A model generated the notes under the pieces. It saw only the letters and a list, made by a program, of their open reading frames with translations. It was not told the DNA's origin and did no database searches. Both the position numbers and the translations under genes were made by a program. Source: Epiperipatus broadwayi (taxonomy: Eukaryota; Onychophora; Udeonychophora; Euonychophora; Peripatidae). Taken from it: a stretch of DNA of 64,000 bases. The stretch spans positions 961,800-1,025,799 of the forward strand of contig JAQFVV010006470.1 of assembly GCA_028023455.1 (NCBI GenBank), in the 5' to 3' direction. Positions 52,399 to 64,000 of the stretch are shown here, one piece after another. Positions within the stretch are counted from its first letter, which is position 1. Each line of letters starts with the position of its first letter.

Positions 52399-54665
52399 AT
52401 GAAAGGGGATAAAAAAAAAACAAATCTTCTAAAAGCAAGAATATAAATCTTTCTGATAATATTTCTAATATGGACGATATGTGCTTGAATAATAGTAATG
52501 ACAAAATAGACAAAAATTCTGCAAAATCTGGAAAAAGTTCTCACCAAGTTAGAAATTTACCCAATTCACAATTCCCTAACTCTAATGATAATTACTACAA
52601 CATCTCTGATTTACAAAGTATCAAACCTCATGAAAAGCAAAAGAAATCTGAGAAAAAAAATTCTAGTCTATCGTTAGAAATCAATAAAGTCATTATAGAA
52701 GACAGCATTACTAATTCAAAAGTTATTAAAAATGAGACAGAAACACCTAAATTAATGATTTCTGAAACCTTGAATAAATCTTCTAATTATCCCAGCAACT
52801 ATACTACCACATATAAAAATAATAGCAACATAAATAAACCAAAAACACTTAGTACAATTCGTTCTAAAAAACCGTTTGTCGGTGCTACTAGCGATAACAT
52901 CGTTATGAAAAATCCTAAAGATGGAATATTGCTTCTTAGTCAATATGTGGATTCTAAATACAATAAAATCAAAGAAAGTGCTTCTCCACACCAAGAGCAA
53001 AATGAAAATATAGATATAAGTTATAATAATAAGAATAAAAGTAAAACCTATGCCACTGTCCTTAAAAAAGAAAGTGATAAGCTAATGGAAAATGGAAACA
53101 CAATAAATAACAACCAAAACTCTATACTGAATTTTCTTGATATGGAAAGTGATAATACATCACAACAAATAAAAACTCACAATGAAGAAAATACAATACA
53201 ACTTACTGAAGAAGAATATCAAAGAATAAATAATCAATTTAATAACTCAATCCCTGATCTCTTACTAAATTCTTTTACAAACTATATCAATGATAAAACT
53301 CTGATTTTGGCCATAACAAATCATAATGGAGGATTATTTAAATTCCCTATTTAGAAGTTTTACAACATGATCTTTGAAAATGATATGTGGATGGGAATTA
53401 ATAAGATATTTTTCCATCCAAATGTTAGATATATAATTACCAAATTTACATCATGGTCTCCTAGAAATTATTTCAAAAATAACATTAGACTATTGGATGG
53501 GAAGATCATCTGCACAATTGATATAAACAGAGCAATCACACTCAATGGAACCATCAAGAACTGTTTGATGAATTTTGATCAAGCAGAACTGCATAACATG
53601 CTTGGGAAATATGGGAAAACAAGTGGACTAATATACAGATATGACCATCGAACTAATGGCCACATTCTGACCAATACTGGTACTTTTACCAGCACATTAA
53701 AGAAAGGGGTGCACCCCAATGATATACCTACAGTGGTCTACTCCAGAAATTCACCGATGGTCCTAACATTCCGTGGAGTTCCACCACAATGTTTTTTTTG
53801 CTTGGAACAAAATCACCTTATTAAAGACTGCCAAGCTTGCATATGTAATGGATGTGGCTTGAAACGGAATATGATTCATAAATGCAATAAGAAGGCAGGG
53901 AAGTCAACAATGGTTTCAACACCGGTCTCTAAAATAGTTGATGAGGACAATCCAGACAACTTGACACAATTAGACTCAAATCATGAAGAACTCAATCAAT
54001 CTGACCCAACATTGACAATGTCAGAAGAAATCCCAATTCACACTCCCATAAATAAAGTATTGGATCACACCCCCTTAAATATGCCAATCAACTCTAATAC
54101 CACTGAACCACAACACTTCACTAGTGGGGTAGGACAAAACCAACCTCATAATTGGATTGAGAATAAGACAAACAGACCCAAGATGATCATTGATGAGAGT
54201 GGATCAGACTCTGATGCAACAGTCATTGGTGACCAAAAAGAATGGGTGCATGAAGATCCTAGCCCTATAACAACTCAACAAAATAGAAAGATATTACCAA
54301 AGAAGAACAAGAAAAAAAGGAAATCAAGACAACAAACCAGATCCAGTTCTGATGAAGATACTACAACAAATTCAAATGATAATTCTGAGAAACTAAATAA
54401 ACAATACCATGATGATATTGAGATAAATCAGTGGAATGATAAAAATAACAAGAGAAGGAAAGGCAATATTCAATCCTCTATCAAGATCTCATCCAGTACC
54501 TCTAAGACAGTGGAACAGAGCATGAATCTGGATGACAGTAATAGTCAAGAAGAACTATTACTAACTTCTTTCATAGGTCTTAGTGACACTGAAATCTCCC
54601 AGTCAGACTGGGCTGCTTCTGAGATGGAGAATCAGTCTGTGAAATATGAAGATACATGGGACTAA
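52399..54665 (+). pseudogene. LINE L copy 1 ORF1 pseudogene (nucleic-acid-binding, CCHC)
   Basis: The likely start is the ATG at 52399 (MKGDKKK). Its frame is lost in a run of ten A's, and the long frame resumes so that the first in-frame Met is at 52470. The frame is open to a TAG at 53352-53354, then continues in the same frame to 54665, so a single nonsense codon splits the protein. The N-terminal third is Asn/Ser/Lys-rich and probably disordered. A conserved block follows (DKTLILAITNHNGGLFKFPI, MWMGINKIFFHPNVRYIITK, HNMLGKYGKTSGLIY), and then a CCHC knuckle, CFFCLEQNHLIKDC (C-x2-C-x4-H-x4-C, from 53790), with a second Cys/His group, CNGCGLKRNMIHKC. The C-terminal part is acidic and basic in patches (KKNKKKRKSRQQ). 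The conserved block recurs in copies 2 and 4. Such proteins bind the LINE RNA. Confidence 0.8.
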
Positions 54666-54774
54666 GTGCAGTAACGAAGTAGTCTGGGCAGAAATAGATG
54701 AATAATGGAATGGCAGATATCAGCCAATGATAATGACAGGGTCAATCAGGGACAAATCACCTCATACAAATTAA

Positions 54775-57700
54775 ATGAAGTTAAATTTCTATGGAGTTAA
54801 TGTTAGGGGCCTGAACTCAGTTGACAGGGCACTTGCTATTCAAAATTGGATAGTCAAATGCCAGAAAAATGTTGTATGCATGGCAGAAAACAAATTACAT
54901 CTAAATTCATGTTGTAAAATTGATCAGATTCTCCAAAATCTGGGCTTCTTTAAATACTCTAATTTCAATGGTACAAGCAGGAGGCGTAGCTATTTTAATC
55001 AATTACAAGGAGGTGTAGCTATTTTAATCAATTACAAGAAAGATCCTCCTACTAGCTTCAAAATTCTGCATCTAGATTCAAATTGCCTAATTGCTAACCT
55101 AAAATATAACCACTTTCAAATCAACCTAATCTACCTCTACATTAAAAATAACCACAATCTAATCATGAAAGTAATCACCACCATCAACTCAGTCATGGCC
55201 TCAAATCCATTCCCAGTCATTCTAATGGGTGATTTCAATGTGACATATAGTTCTTTCAATAAAAAATATATTCACCTCTTTAATCAAATACTGATGAATG
55301 GAGAAGGATTCTTCCCTATAGATGCCTTCTCCTTCTACACTAAAAATGTGAGATCCTTGTTTGACCTTGTCTACTATTCCCCGAGTATTCACTTCAAAAT
55401 TAATGCAAAACTTCGACCAGTGATTTTTTCTGACCACTTGGCTCTAGAGTTATCTCTTGAAACAAACATTGGACATCCAATAGTTGAATAAAATAACAAC
55501 ACTATTCGAATGTTGCTAAAACAGACCACACCTGAACGGTTTTTTTTCAAGGCCTACATCTACTTTAAAAAGATTGATATCCTAAGGCTACCAGTGGAGG
55601 AGGCATGGTTCTCCTTCATTGGCATTCTCCAATCCATAATAAATGAGGTTTCCCTTAACAAGAAAGGCCCTAACCACTTATTAGCCGATCTTGATGCTAT
55701 TGACCAAAGACTAAAAGAACTTCCACTCGATAATCTATTTATACCTCTTGCCCTTGCCCTGAAATGCCAATACCGGGATAAGCAGAGATCTCTGGCTGAA
55801 TATATGTCAATCAAGTGAGCCAAGAGATTCCTGCCGGATCAACAATGCTGGTCCAAGAGTTACTTCCAGTGGGCACTGGGAACAGGTAGCAGGAAACTCA
55901 TTCCACTGTCATTAACAATAGATAACAGCATTCTTGTGGGCCTGGAAATGATCTGTGCAATTAGAGAGCACTTTAGGGCAACACTTCAATTTGATCAGAC
56001 TGGGAATGTCAATGAGTCGACTATTCGGCTTAGATAAGAACCTGACTCATGATATCACTAAGGAAAAAGATCTGCATCAAGCTGAAAAGCCTCCCAGAGA
56101 GGGTGCACCCAGGAATACACAGTATACCAAATTTCATAGTCCTACATCTAGATAAATATTCAGTGCCAATAATTAAAGCCATGATAAACCACTTAGCAGA
56201 GGGAAGTCAAGAGATTAACAACTTGTATCCAATATCTCTCATACCTTTCCTAAAGAAAAAAAGATGGAAAACATGACTTGAATAATCTAAGGCCTATCTC
56301 AATGATTCCCCTCTTAATTAAAATCATAGAACAATTAGTTAAGGATCAAATTCAAGTGAAAATTTATAAATACATTTCTACCAATCAATATGCAAAAAAA
56401 GGGGAATCATCATTTAATGCCATTGGCCAAATGAAACTTCTTATCGATGTTATTACAGTCCGGAAGATGTCGAAACCACGCTGTCCAAGTCAACATCTCA
56501 GCAGCATTCGACTAAGTCAGGCCAGACATTCTGATTGATGTTCTCCAGGAATATGGGGAGTCATGTGTTTATCTGAGGATGATTGCAAATCTATTAGCCA
56601 ACAGAATCATCCACATCACAATAAATGAGAAAATTGCACCTGGGTTCGAACCTCCATCTTTATTCCTCAAGGATCTCCACTTAGCGCACTATATTTTATA
56701 GCCTATATCAACCTGCTATTGATGGAGATTGAGAGATCACTGCCTGGAGTATATGTACCTGCCATGGGAAGGGTGATTAAACATCTCAGTTATATGGACA
56801 ATATAATCATCTGCCTGCCTTCCAAGAAATATATCACTAAACTAGAGCAAATACTAGCATGGTACTCAGACAAATATAAACTCAAATTCAATAAAAAGAA
56901 ATCAGCCTCCTGGAGCTTGCTAACTGGTAGGAAAATTGCTTCAAATTTTACAGCTGACCCACAGAAATTGCTTTAATTTTTCAAAATCCAATAGTGCTAT
57001 AAGGAGAGAAATCGAAGAATCCCTATTAACATAAATTTGCCATACAACTACCTCCCTTTATAAGATATATGTTTCACTTCATGGTAAGGTAAGACTTTTA
57101 AACTTATTGATATTCCCAAAAATTAACTATTTCCTATCTGGTATCTGCCCCTCCAAAAAATTTATCAAAAAAATAAACTCGCTATGCATAAAACTATTCT
57201 GGGGCCGAAAGGTTGCTGCCATCAGCCTCCAAAAACTTCAAATGCCTAGAAGGTTCAATGAACTTTCATTACATTGTATCAAAACCATAATATTCCAGAG
57301 AGACTATAACCTACTATTCTGGCTTCAAAACAAATATTCAAGTATATCATATCAAGAAACTGTCACACCAACTGATAGACCACCGTCCACTAATAAAAGT
57401 TGGTGGAATTTGTTATTTGATAATATTCGGAAAGTTATTGATCTGAATGAAAACCCAATTATATCAAAAATTAAATACTGAAATTCATATAAAATAATAC
57501 ATGGGGAAAATAACATAGACAAAGAGTCTCTCGGGATCACCAATTAGCAACTGATTTCAAGATCAAAATTTTGGTTCATTGAGGCAAAATTTCAAGATTT
57601 CATAATTAAAATCAACCTGGACTCCCTCCCTACAAACTCATTTCTGGCATACAGAAGAAATTTCAAGAAGATCAGTCCTGTGTGCCAGGTATGTGAGAGA

Positions 57701-58044
57701 GAGGAGGAATCAATTGATCATATTTTTCTTAAATGTCCCATTATATCCAATTATAGATCAATATCTCATAAATGGTACAGCAATACAAGTGCACACTACA
57801 AATCATTTAAAGATTATATAGGTCAGGGTCTATTTATGGACATAAGACTGGCAATTTTCGTGAATTATGCCCTGTGGTGTGTCAGATGTAAAGCACAATT
57901 GAAGGAATGAGAGACCCACATGGGACTAAATTTAAAAATGTCATGAAGAAAATCATGAAAAAGGACCAACTAATTGCTCCAAGATATATCACAAGAGCAA
58001 CATGGGAGAAGGTTGGATCTACCTTACTTCAAATAGATATGTAA
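54775..58044 (+). pseudogene. LINE L copy 1 ORF2 pseudogene (endonuclease-reverse transcriptase)
   Basis: It starts at the ATG 54775, 109 bases after ORF1. Endonuclease: FYGVNVRGLN, CMAENKLH, GGVAILINYK, FPVILMGDFNVTY (about 55210), FSDHLALEL (about 55426). In-frame stops occur at 55489 (TAA) and 55816 (TGA), with frameshifts beyond 56036. Reverse transcriptase: LRPISMIPLLIKIIEQLVKD (from about 56285), QVNISAAFD where the usual motif A has Asp, IPQGSPLSALYFIAYIN (about 56662), and the box LSYMDNIIICL (YMDN at 56791-56802) where YxDD is expected. A C-terminal knuckle CQVC-x8-H-x4-C starts at 57683, and NYALWCVRCK follows. The last homologous part, ATWEKVGSTLLQIDM, ends at TAA 58042-58044. The open length of roughly 1,090 codons is normal for this protein type. 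Confidence 0.8.
54980..55037 (+). repeat. 29-bp tandem duplication inside ORF2
   Basis: GGAGGCGTAGCTATTTTAAT plus CAATTACAA (54980-55008) is repeated with one difference at 55009-55037. In the second unit the ORF2 frame reads GGVAILINY, the conserved endonuclease phrase. In the first it reads RRSYFNQLQ out of the original frame. Confidence 0.85.
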
Positions 58045-58109
58045 TTGATATCATTTTTGTATTTGTAACATTCAATATAGCTATAGAATAAAAATTTTCT
58101 TAAAAAAAA

Positions 58110-58123
58110 TAATAAAACAATTG
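58110..58123. repeat. Right 14-bp target-site duplication of LINE L copy 1
   Basis: Exact repeat of 52241-52254. Its first TAATAA may partly merge with the element's A-rich tail. Confidence 0.75.
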
Positions 58124-60237
58124 TTATAATAAATTTAGAATATAGTTTGATTCACTGGAAAGGCATCTAAATATTAAGAATGAAGAAGAGATTTTATGTC
58201 CACTCACAATATTAATAGGAATGCCATGAACTGAACAATTAAATATTAACTTGATAATTAAACCATTCTCTCATCAGTTTGCCCAGCAGGTATAAAAATC
58301 TTTAATATATAGGCTATTAATTCAAATCTTCGAATCTTAACAAGTGAAAATGTATCATTTTATTAGCAATAAAATTAATAAATATGTTTTCTGAAAATAT
58401 TTTATGAACAATCTGGATTAGAAATATGTGTTAATTTCTTCAGGTTATATTTGGAGTATTAATGATTATAATAAGTTTGTAACAGTATAATTCTGTCAAT
58501 ATTATAACACTCTAATAGTATGTCATTGATATTGTGTAGCTCTGGTGATATGTAGCTTTGGATAATATAATTCTGGACACCCAAAACATTAAGACATCAG
58601 ACACAAGTTTAAATTTCAAAATAACAAATATTTATTAACAGTTATATAAGAAAAGAAAAATTACAATTCAATCTATTATTGTAACAATTCCAACTTAAAA
58701 AAAAAAATACTATGAGATACACTTTCAATTATTTATAAAAAAGGGATCTCCACTGGCTGTAATAACGAACTTAAATGAATTTAATCAAATGAATACCTAG
58801 CTTGCCCCAATCATAAATTTTGTTATAAATAGTTTTGGGAGTAACTGAATATTCTTTTTACCCATAATACATCTTCGAATACGTATTTAGTTTTATTTGA
58901 AGTGGTGCTTCAGTAACATTATATAAAATGTCATTATTGCTAACTATATTAATTAGCTTAAAGCCCATAAAAACTGAATGCAATATTCTGTTCCATTTAT
59001 TAAGACATTATTTTTTTTTAATACTGAAGTTATCTGTTTAAGAGACTTGGATCTTAAATGCAATAAAAAAATTACCTTAACTTTTACATTTAAGTTTATA
59101 TGCATTTCACGAACTATTTTTCCCATAACATAGTATTCAAATCCTAGCTAATAATTATTTAATGTGTTTTAATAATTATGTTAATACATACGCCTATTTA
59201 TTGGCATGGCCCAAACATGAGTTTCCTATTCTTTTCTACCAGTCCAGCGGTGACTTGCTTCTTCATGAACCGGGTCTGATGTGTACTGCTTGCCTGAATT
59301 TAAATTTACGAATATAAATTTAGAAGAAAGATAGGTTGTCACACAAGCTAGAGCAAAGCTTAGCTACTTAATACATCAATTTATGAATATGATAGATTTA
59401 GTCCCTAAACAAATTATTATTTGTCACTGGTGTGCAATGACCTCCCAAGCAAGAAATACAAAATTATCATACACTCCTGATAATAAAAACAAACTGTTCT
59501 TTTGTAAGAAAGAATAAGTTAATAATAATAACTTCTTGGTGTTAGCATGGATCTAAGAATATGTGTTCTTCCTGAGGCTAAAGTATGTGAGGAACTCGTC
59601 TTTCCACATATATAAGAGGCATGTTATAAATACCGCAAACTACAAGAATAAATATTTCTCTTACGAATCAATAAAAATGTAGAAGCTGGGATCAAATCCT
59701 CTATCTCCTCAAAATAATTTCAAATAAAATTATTTATCCTGAGAGAGTTATGTTCCATTTCAATCCTTTTTGAGGTGGTAAAACTACTCTAACCTCCACA
59801 AATAGAGGTCATTTGCACTCTCACATAGCATCAAAAAGAGTATCATATTGATGATGCAAGAACCGATTAGTCTATTATGACTAAGAAAACGTTTACTTAA
59901 AAATAATTCTTTAGGCTAAGAAATAGGCATCATTTCACTTAAAATAACTCACACACTTCCCAGCATAGCAATGAAATACAAAATATGAAAAAAAAAATTA
60001 AATATTCTTGAAAATATTCATTTAAACTATTCTTATAACTATATCTTAATAAATCCATTCATACATTACACTCCCCTAACATTTGTAATACAGCAAAAAT
60101 AAAATATATATGGCATCAAAAAATATTATAGTAAACCAAATAATATGTAAACTTTATGTTAGATTGTATATGGGGTCAAAACTTTTTTCCTCAACTTTTA
60201 ACTCTTAACTACTATATTAAAATACAATATAAAATAA
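58124..60237. other. AT-rich intergenic stretch, nothing recognised
   Basis: No coding region, RNA gene or clear element boundary was found. A slightly GC-richer spot at about 59216-59300 has no recognisable content. Confidence 0.5.
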
Positions 60238-61218
<981 letters not shown>

Positions 61219-61340
61219 AGTATAGCCTTTTATCCTTTTGTAACTCGTTTCTTTAGTTATTAAAATTAAAATATTTGAAATAGTATAAAAATATTACTAA
61301 AGTTTGTAATAAATTAAAGATTCAAATATTAAAAATGACT

Positions 61341-61469
61341 TATGTCAAGGGTTGTTAGCGGAGAAGTTCATCGCAGCCGCCTTGCAAGCAAGTACTTGGT
61401 TCCAGATGGGTGTGAGTTTGTCTCCCGGCTGATGCTATGACATATGAAATATGAAAAAAAAGACATTCC
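61341..61469 (+). mobile_element. tRNA-derived SINE, copy 3, with target-site duplication
   Basis: The head is AGCGGAGAAGTTCATCGCAG, with GCCGCCTTGCAAGCA matching the copy at 32.6 kb. The B-box region is degenerate (GTGTGAGTTTGTCTCCCGGC) and the tail is TGATGCTATGACATATGAAA and an A-run. AAAAATGACT occurs exactly on both sides (61331-61340 and 61470-61479), a 10-bp target-site duplication that defines the insert. Confidence 0.7.
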
Positions 61470-61479
61470 AAAAATGACT

Positions 61480-62242
61480 AAGATTAATAAAAGTATGTAG
61501 TTCAATAATCCTACCAAATTTACTTATTAAATTATTTAATAAAAGACAAGTGTCAACAAAAGTTTGTACCGAGATATTGTAGGATATATAAATCGAGATT
61601 TCCTAACGTGACGCATTGATTTTACAATGGTGTGTTGATTGCTTGTAGATTGATAAAGTTTTGGCATCAATTCATAAGACCAGTGTGCCTATGAACGCTT
61701 TTGTGATCTACTATTAAAATATACAATATACACTTTTTAAATAAAACTAACTTTAGTCAGACGATATATTGAACAAAAATTTTTAGCGTGCTCACCTTTA
61801 GAGAAGATCTTTACTTCTAATATGAGCTTAGTTTTATATTATACATATGTCGATCATTCTTCTAATCTAACTGTTTACCTTAGACCCCTAATAATATTTT
61901 TAATTGTTTTATTCAATTTTTGTTTTGACATTACTTATGCACCAAACCGCCTTTACCACATGTAGTTGAGAGATATTTCCCGCTTTGATCAACAACAACA
62001 ACAAAAATGTAAAAACAAATGGTGGGACATTTTATAAAATAAACTATTTTAACAAAATGAATAGACCATTTTTTGCTTAAAGATTTATAAGTGAAAATAA
62101 GATTGCGTCTTTAAGTTATTTTACTGAGAGAGAATATTTAGAGATCGTTTAAAAATTCCCAAAAGAGAAAAGAAATTCATCTGAAAAATCTACCAGAATA
62201 CACTTAAATTAAAGGTAAGATCTTTATTTACTAGATCATTGA
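61480..62242. other. AT-rich stretch, possible 5' flank or 5' UTR of LINE L copy 4
   Basis: No coding signal. The 5' boundary of copy 4 could not be placed here. The copy 1 start sequence, AAGACACTAGGTGGCG, was not found. Confidence 0.4.
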
Positions 62243-64000
62243 ATGGAATTGCGAAAAAAATACACTATAACAAGACCTAGAAGCAAAAATGTAATTAATG
62301 CAGAGATCGCCATGTCAGAGCTTAGTGATTCAGAAACAGAATCAGTATTAAAAAAATATTTTCTAAAGCCATCCAGCTTTCAAAAAGCTAAATTACTAAT
62401 CAAAACACTATTACCTAACAGGAAAGATCCAAAAACTCAGCAAATACCTAAAAAGTCATTAGAAAAGATCGATGGAAAAATATTATAGATAACGTTAATC
62501 AAAGCTCAGAGTCAGTTAATATGAGTGATAACGTAAGCTTAAACTTTTCCAATAATAACAAACAATATCTAAATAAAAAACTTGATGAATCGCACATTTT
62601 TATTAATGATACTTCAGAATCTACTTCATCTAACCAAAATATTTCAAATAATTGATTTTCTTTTCAAAATAATTCTGAAATTGTAATAAATTTACAATCT
62701 AAAGACAAGTGTAATTGTAGCAAAATGTAAAGCCTAATGCATAATGCACAAACATATACTGAGACCGTTCAGTTAACCAAAGGCCAACTTGCAAATAATG
62801 AACAAACGAATTTAGACCCCCTGAACATGGTAACATTAAAGATATATCCATAAATGTACTTAAAACACAAAATTTAATACCATAATGCCCTATCTCTAGA
62901 ATGAAAAAAGCAAATCAGAAATCGTAGCCTCGGACAGTGATTCAAGCAAGTTAGGCTTTCAATCTTCAAGTGATTCAAGCAAGTTAATTTATCAATCATC
63001 AAAAGAAACAACAGACCTTAAAACAGAAGAAAATATTAGCAAAAAACTACAGGCATGTTCTACATTAGGAAAACATACGATAAATGTGAAAGCAAATAAA
63101 AAATTCCATCAGTTAAATCTAAAGAATCAAAAAAAGTCCAGAGCCCAGAGCATAATGCTCAGGTATCAGACACTTACGTAATCTCCGGAAAAATAATAAA
63201 AGTTTATTTAAAATGGATAGCATTGACTCACTCATCAATAGTGAAGCTTCTCCAGTCCCAAAAATAAAAGTAAATACAAATAAACAATCAATATCTAATA
63301 AAACACAAGCAATTCTTCCCAAAAAGCCGAAACAAGCTTTAGTGCACAAAATAGAAACACATATGCTAATATAGCAAAAATAAGAGTAATAGATAAAAAC
63401 CCGTTCTATTCTAGCTCAGGAAATCGCAACACAACAGTAACTGAAATTGCATTACAGGTAAACCGAACTAACTCAACACTACTTGATCTCATGAAAGATA
63501 ATTTTAACAAACAACAACCCGCTAATATATCCACAGATAAATAAATATTCACAACAGACATCTATGAAGAAGACCAATATAATCATCTATCATTTCGATT
63601 TTTATAGAACAATCCCTAATCTTTTGCTTAAATCACTGCTAAATTATAATAGTGACAAGAGTCTCGTCATGGCCATCACAGATCCTAACTGCTCACTTAT
63701 CAAATTTCCCATAGACTCATTCTGTGCAATGATCAAAGAAGGGTCTATGGGTGTGGGCATTCACAGAATACTAACACATCCCAATGATCACTATATAACA
63801 GTCGAGTTCAAACTTGGGCCGAAGGGAATAATTTCAAAGTCAACAATAGGACCATCAATAACCATTTTATTTGCTGTATTGACTTCAATAGATCCTCAGT
63901 ATTATCTGGCAGGAGAAAAAACTGTATTTCTGGTTTTGAAGAAGATCAGCTTCAAAGTACCCTCAGCCCATTTGGAAAGATATACAAATTTGTATATATA
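62243..64000 (+). pseudogene. LINE family L, copy 4: ORF1 pseudogene, runs off the window
   Basis: It starts at the ATG 62243, with an 81-codon open part (MELRKKYTITRPRSKNVINA...MSELSDSETESVLKKYFLKP). Ser/Asn/Lys-rich stretches with stops and frameshifts follow. From about 63610 the conserved ORF1 block appears: NYNSDKSLVMAITDPNCSLI, KFPIDSFCAMIKEGSMGVGI, HRILTHPNDHYITVEF, and near the end FGKIYKFVYI. These match LNSFTNYINDKTLILAITNH, MWMGINKIFFHPNVRYIITK and YGKTSGLIYRY of copy 1. Where copy 1 has a TAG this copy has an Asp codon (KFPID), so the stop in copy 1 is a private mutation. The zinc knuckle and ORF2 would lie beyond base 64000. Minus-strand 63119-63349 is a shadow. Confidence 0.65.

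Larger units (their letters stand above)
52255..58109 (+). mobile_element. LINE family L, copy 1 (apparently full length)
   Basis: This two-ORF non-LTR retrotransposon is 5.86 kb long and starts AAGACACTAGGTGGCGATTA. It has a short 5' UTR (52255-52398), ORF1 with a zinc knuckle, a 109-base gap, ORF2 with endonuclease, reverse transcriptase and a C-terminal zinc knuckle, and a short 3' UTR. GAATAAAAA comes at about 58087, then an A-run. A perfect 14-bp target-site duplication brackets it, which supports both ends. Endonuclease, ORF1 type and C-terminal knuckle place it outside RTE. The clade (I/Jockey-like or L1/Tx1-like) was not settled. Stops and frameshifts make it inactive. Confidence 0.8.

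Overview
This window looks like gene-poor, AT-rich animal DNA made almost entirely of transposable elements and microsatellites. There is no operon structure and no dense coding. No intact host gene is recognised, and every coding trace belongs to a retroelement and is broken. RTE-type LINEs with (TGA)n tails, tRNA-derived SINEs, long (TA)n and (AAT)n arrays and foldback elements together suggest a mollusc, most likely a cephalopod such as an octopus. That is an inference; no host marker gene is present to prove it.

Layout. Bases 1-2058 hold one copy of an element family ending in a TGTAACG/CGTTACA hairpin, followed by (TA)n. Bases 2698-3672 hold a decayed gag-like pseudogene with an internal duplication. 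Bases 3.7-9.6 kb are AT-rich with nothing recognised. A small foldback (9744-9865) abuts a second TGTAACG element (9876-12089). A compound TAA/TAG array (13376-13705) is followed by a decayed two-ORF LINE, called family L here (copy 2, about 13.8-18.6 kb). A minus-strand RTE LINE with a (TGA)n tail lies at 21.3-24.4 kb. At 25.3-26.2 kb a 3' fragment of LINE L (copy 3) sits between two (AAT)n arrays. A third TGTAACG element (27399-29505) carries an apparent Illumina adapter remnant at 28181-28200. It is followed directly by a near-perfect long foldback (29548-29819) with a tandem extra copy of one arm.

Bases 30.2-37.4 kb are mostly unassigned, with one minus-strand SINE at 32.6 kb. Bases 37435-42160 look like an old minus-strand LTR retrotransposon with two diverged LTRs and a gag-like remnant. 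Two more foldbacks lie at 44.2 and 46.2-46.5 kb. A plus-strand RTE LINE occupies 46.75-49.35 kb. The best element is LINE L copy 1 (52255-58109), apparently full length and bounded by a 14-bp target-site duplication. It has an ORF1 with a CCHC knuckle and an ORF2 with endonuclease, reverse transcriptase and a C-terminal zinc knuckle, all interrupted by stops and frameshifts. The window closes with (AAT)n and compound arrays, a SINE with a 10-bp duplication (61.34-61.47 kb) and the ORF1 part of a fourth LINE L copy running off the right edge.

The most interesting signals are these: the TGTAACG family with its conserved 3'-terminal hairpin inserted in (TA)n; a non-canonical YMDN reverse transcriptase box shared by two independently decayed LINE L copies; the repeated association of LINE L with (AAT)n; two foldbacks that each have an extra direct copy of arm sequence beside them; and the adapter-like assembly scar.
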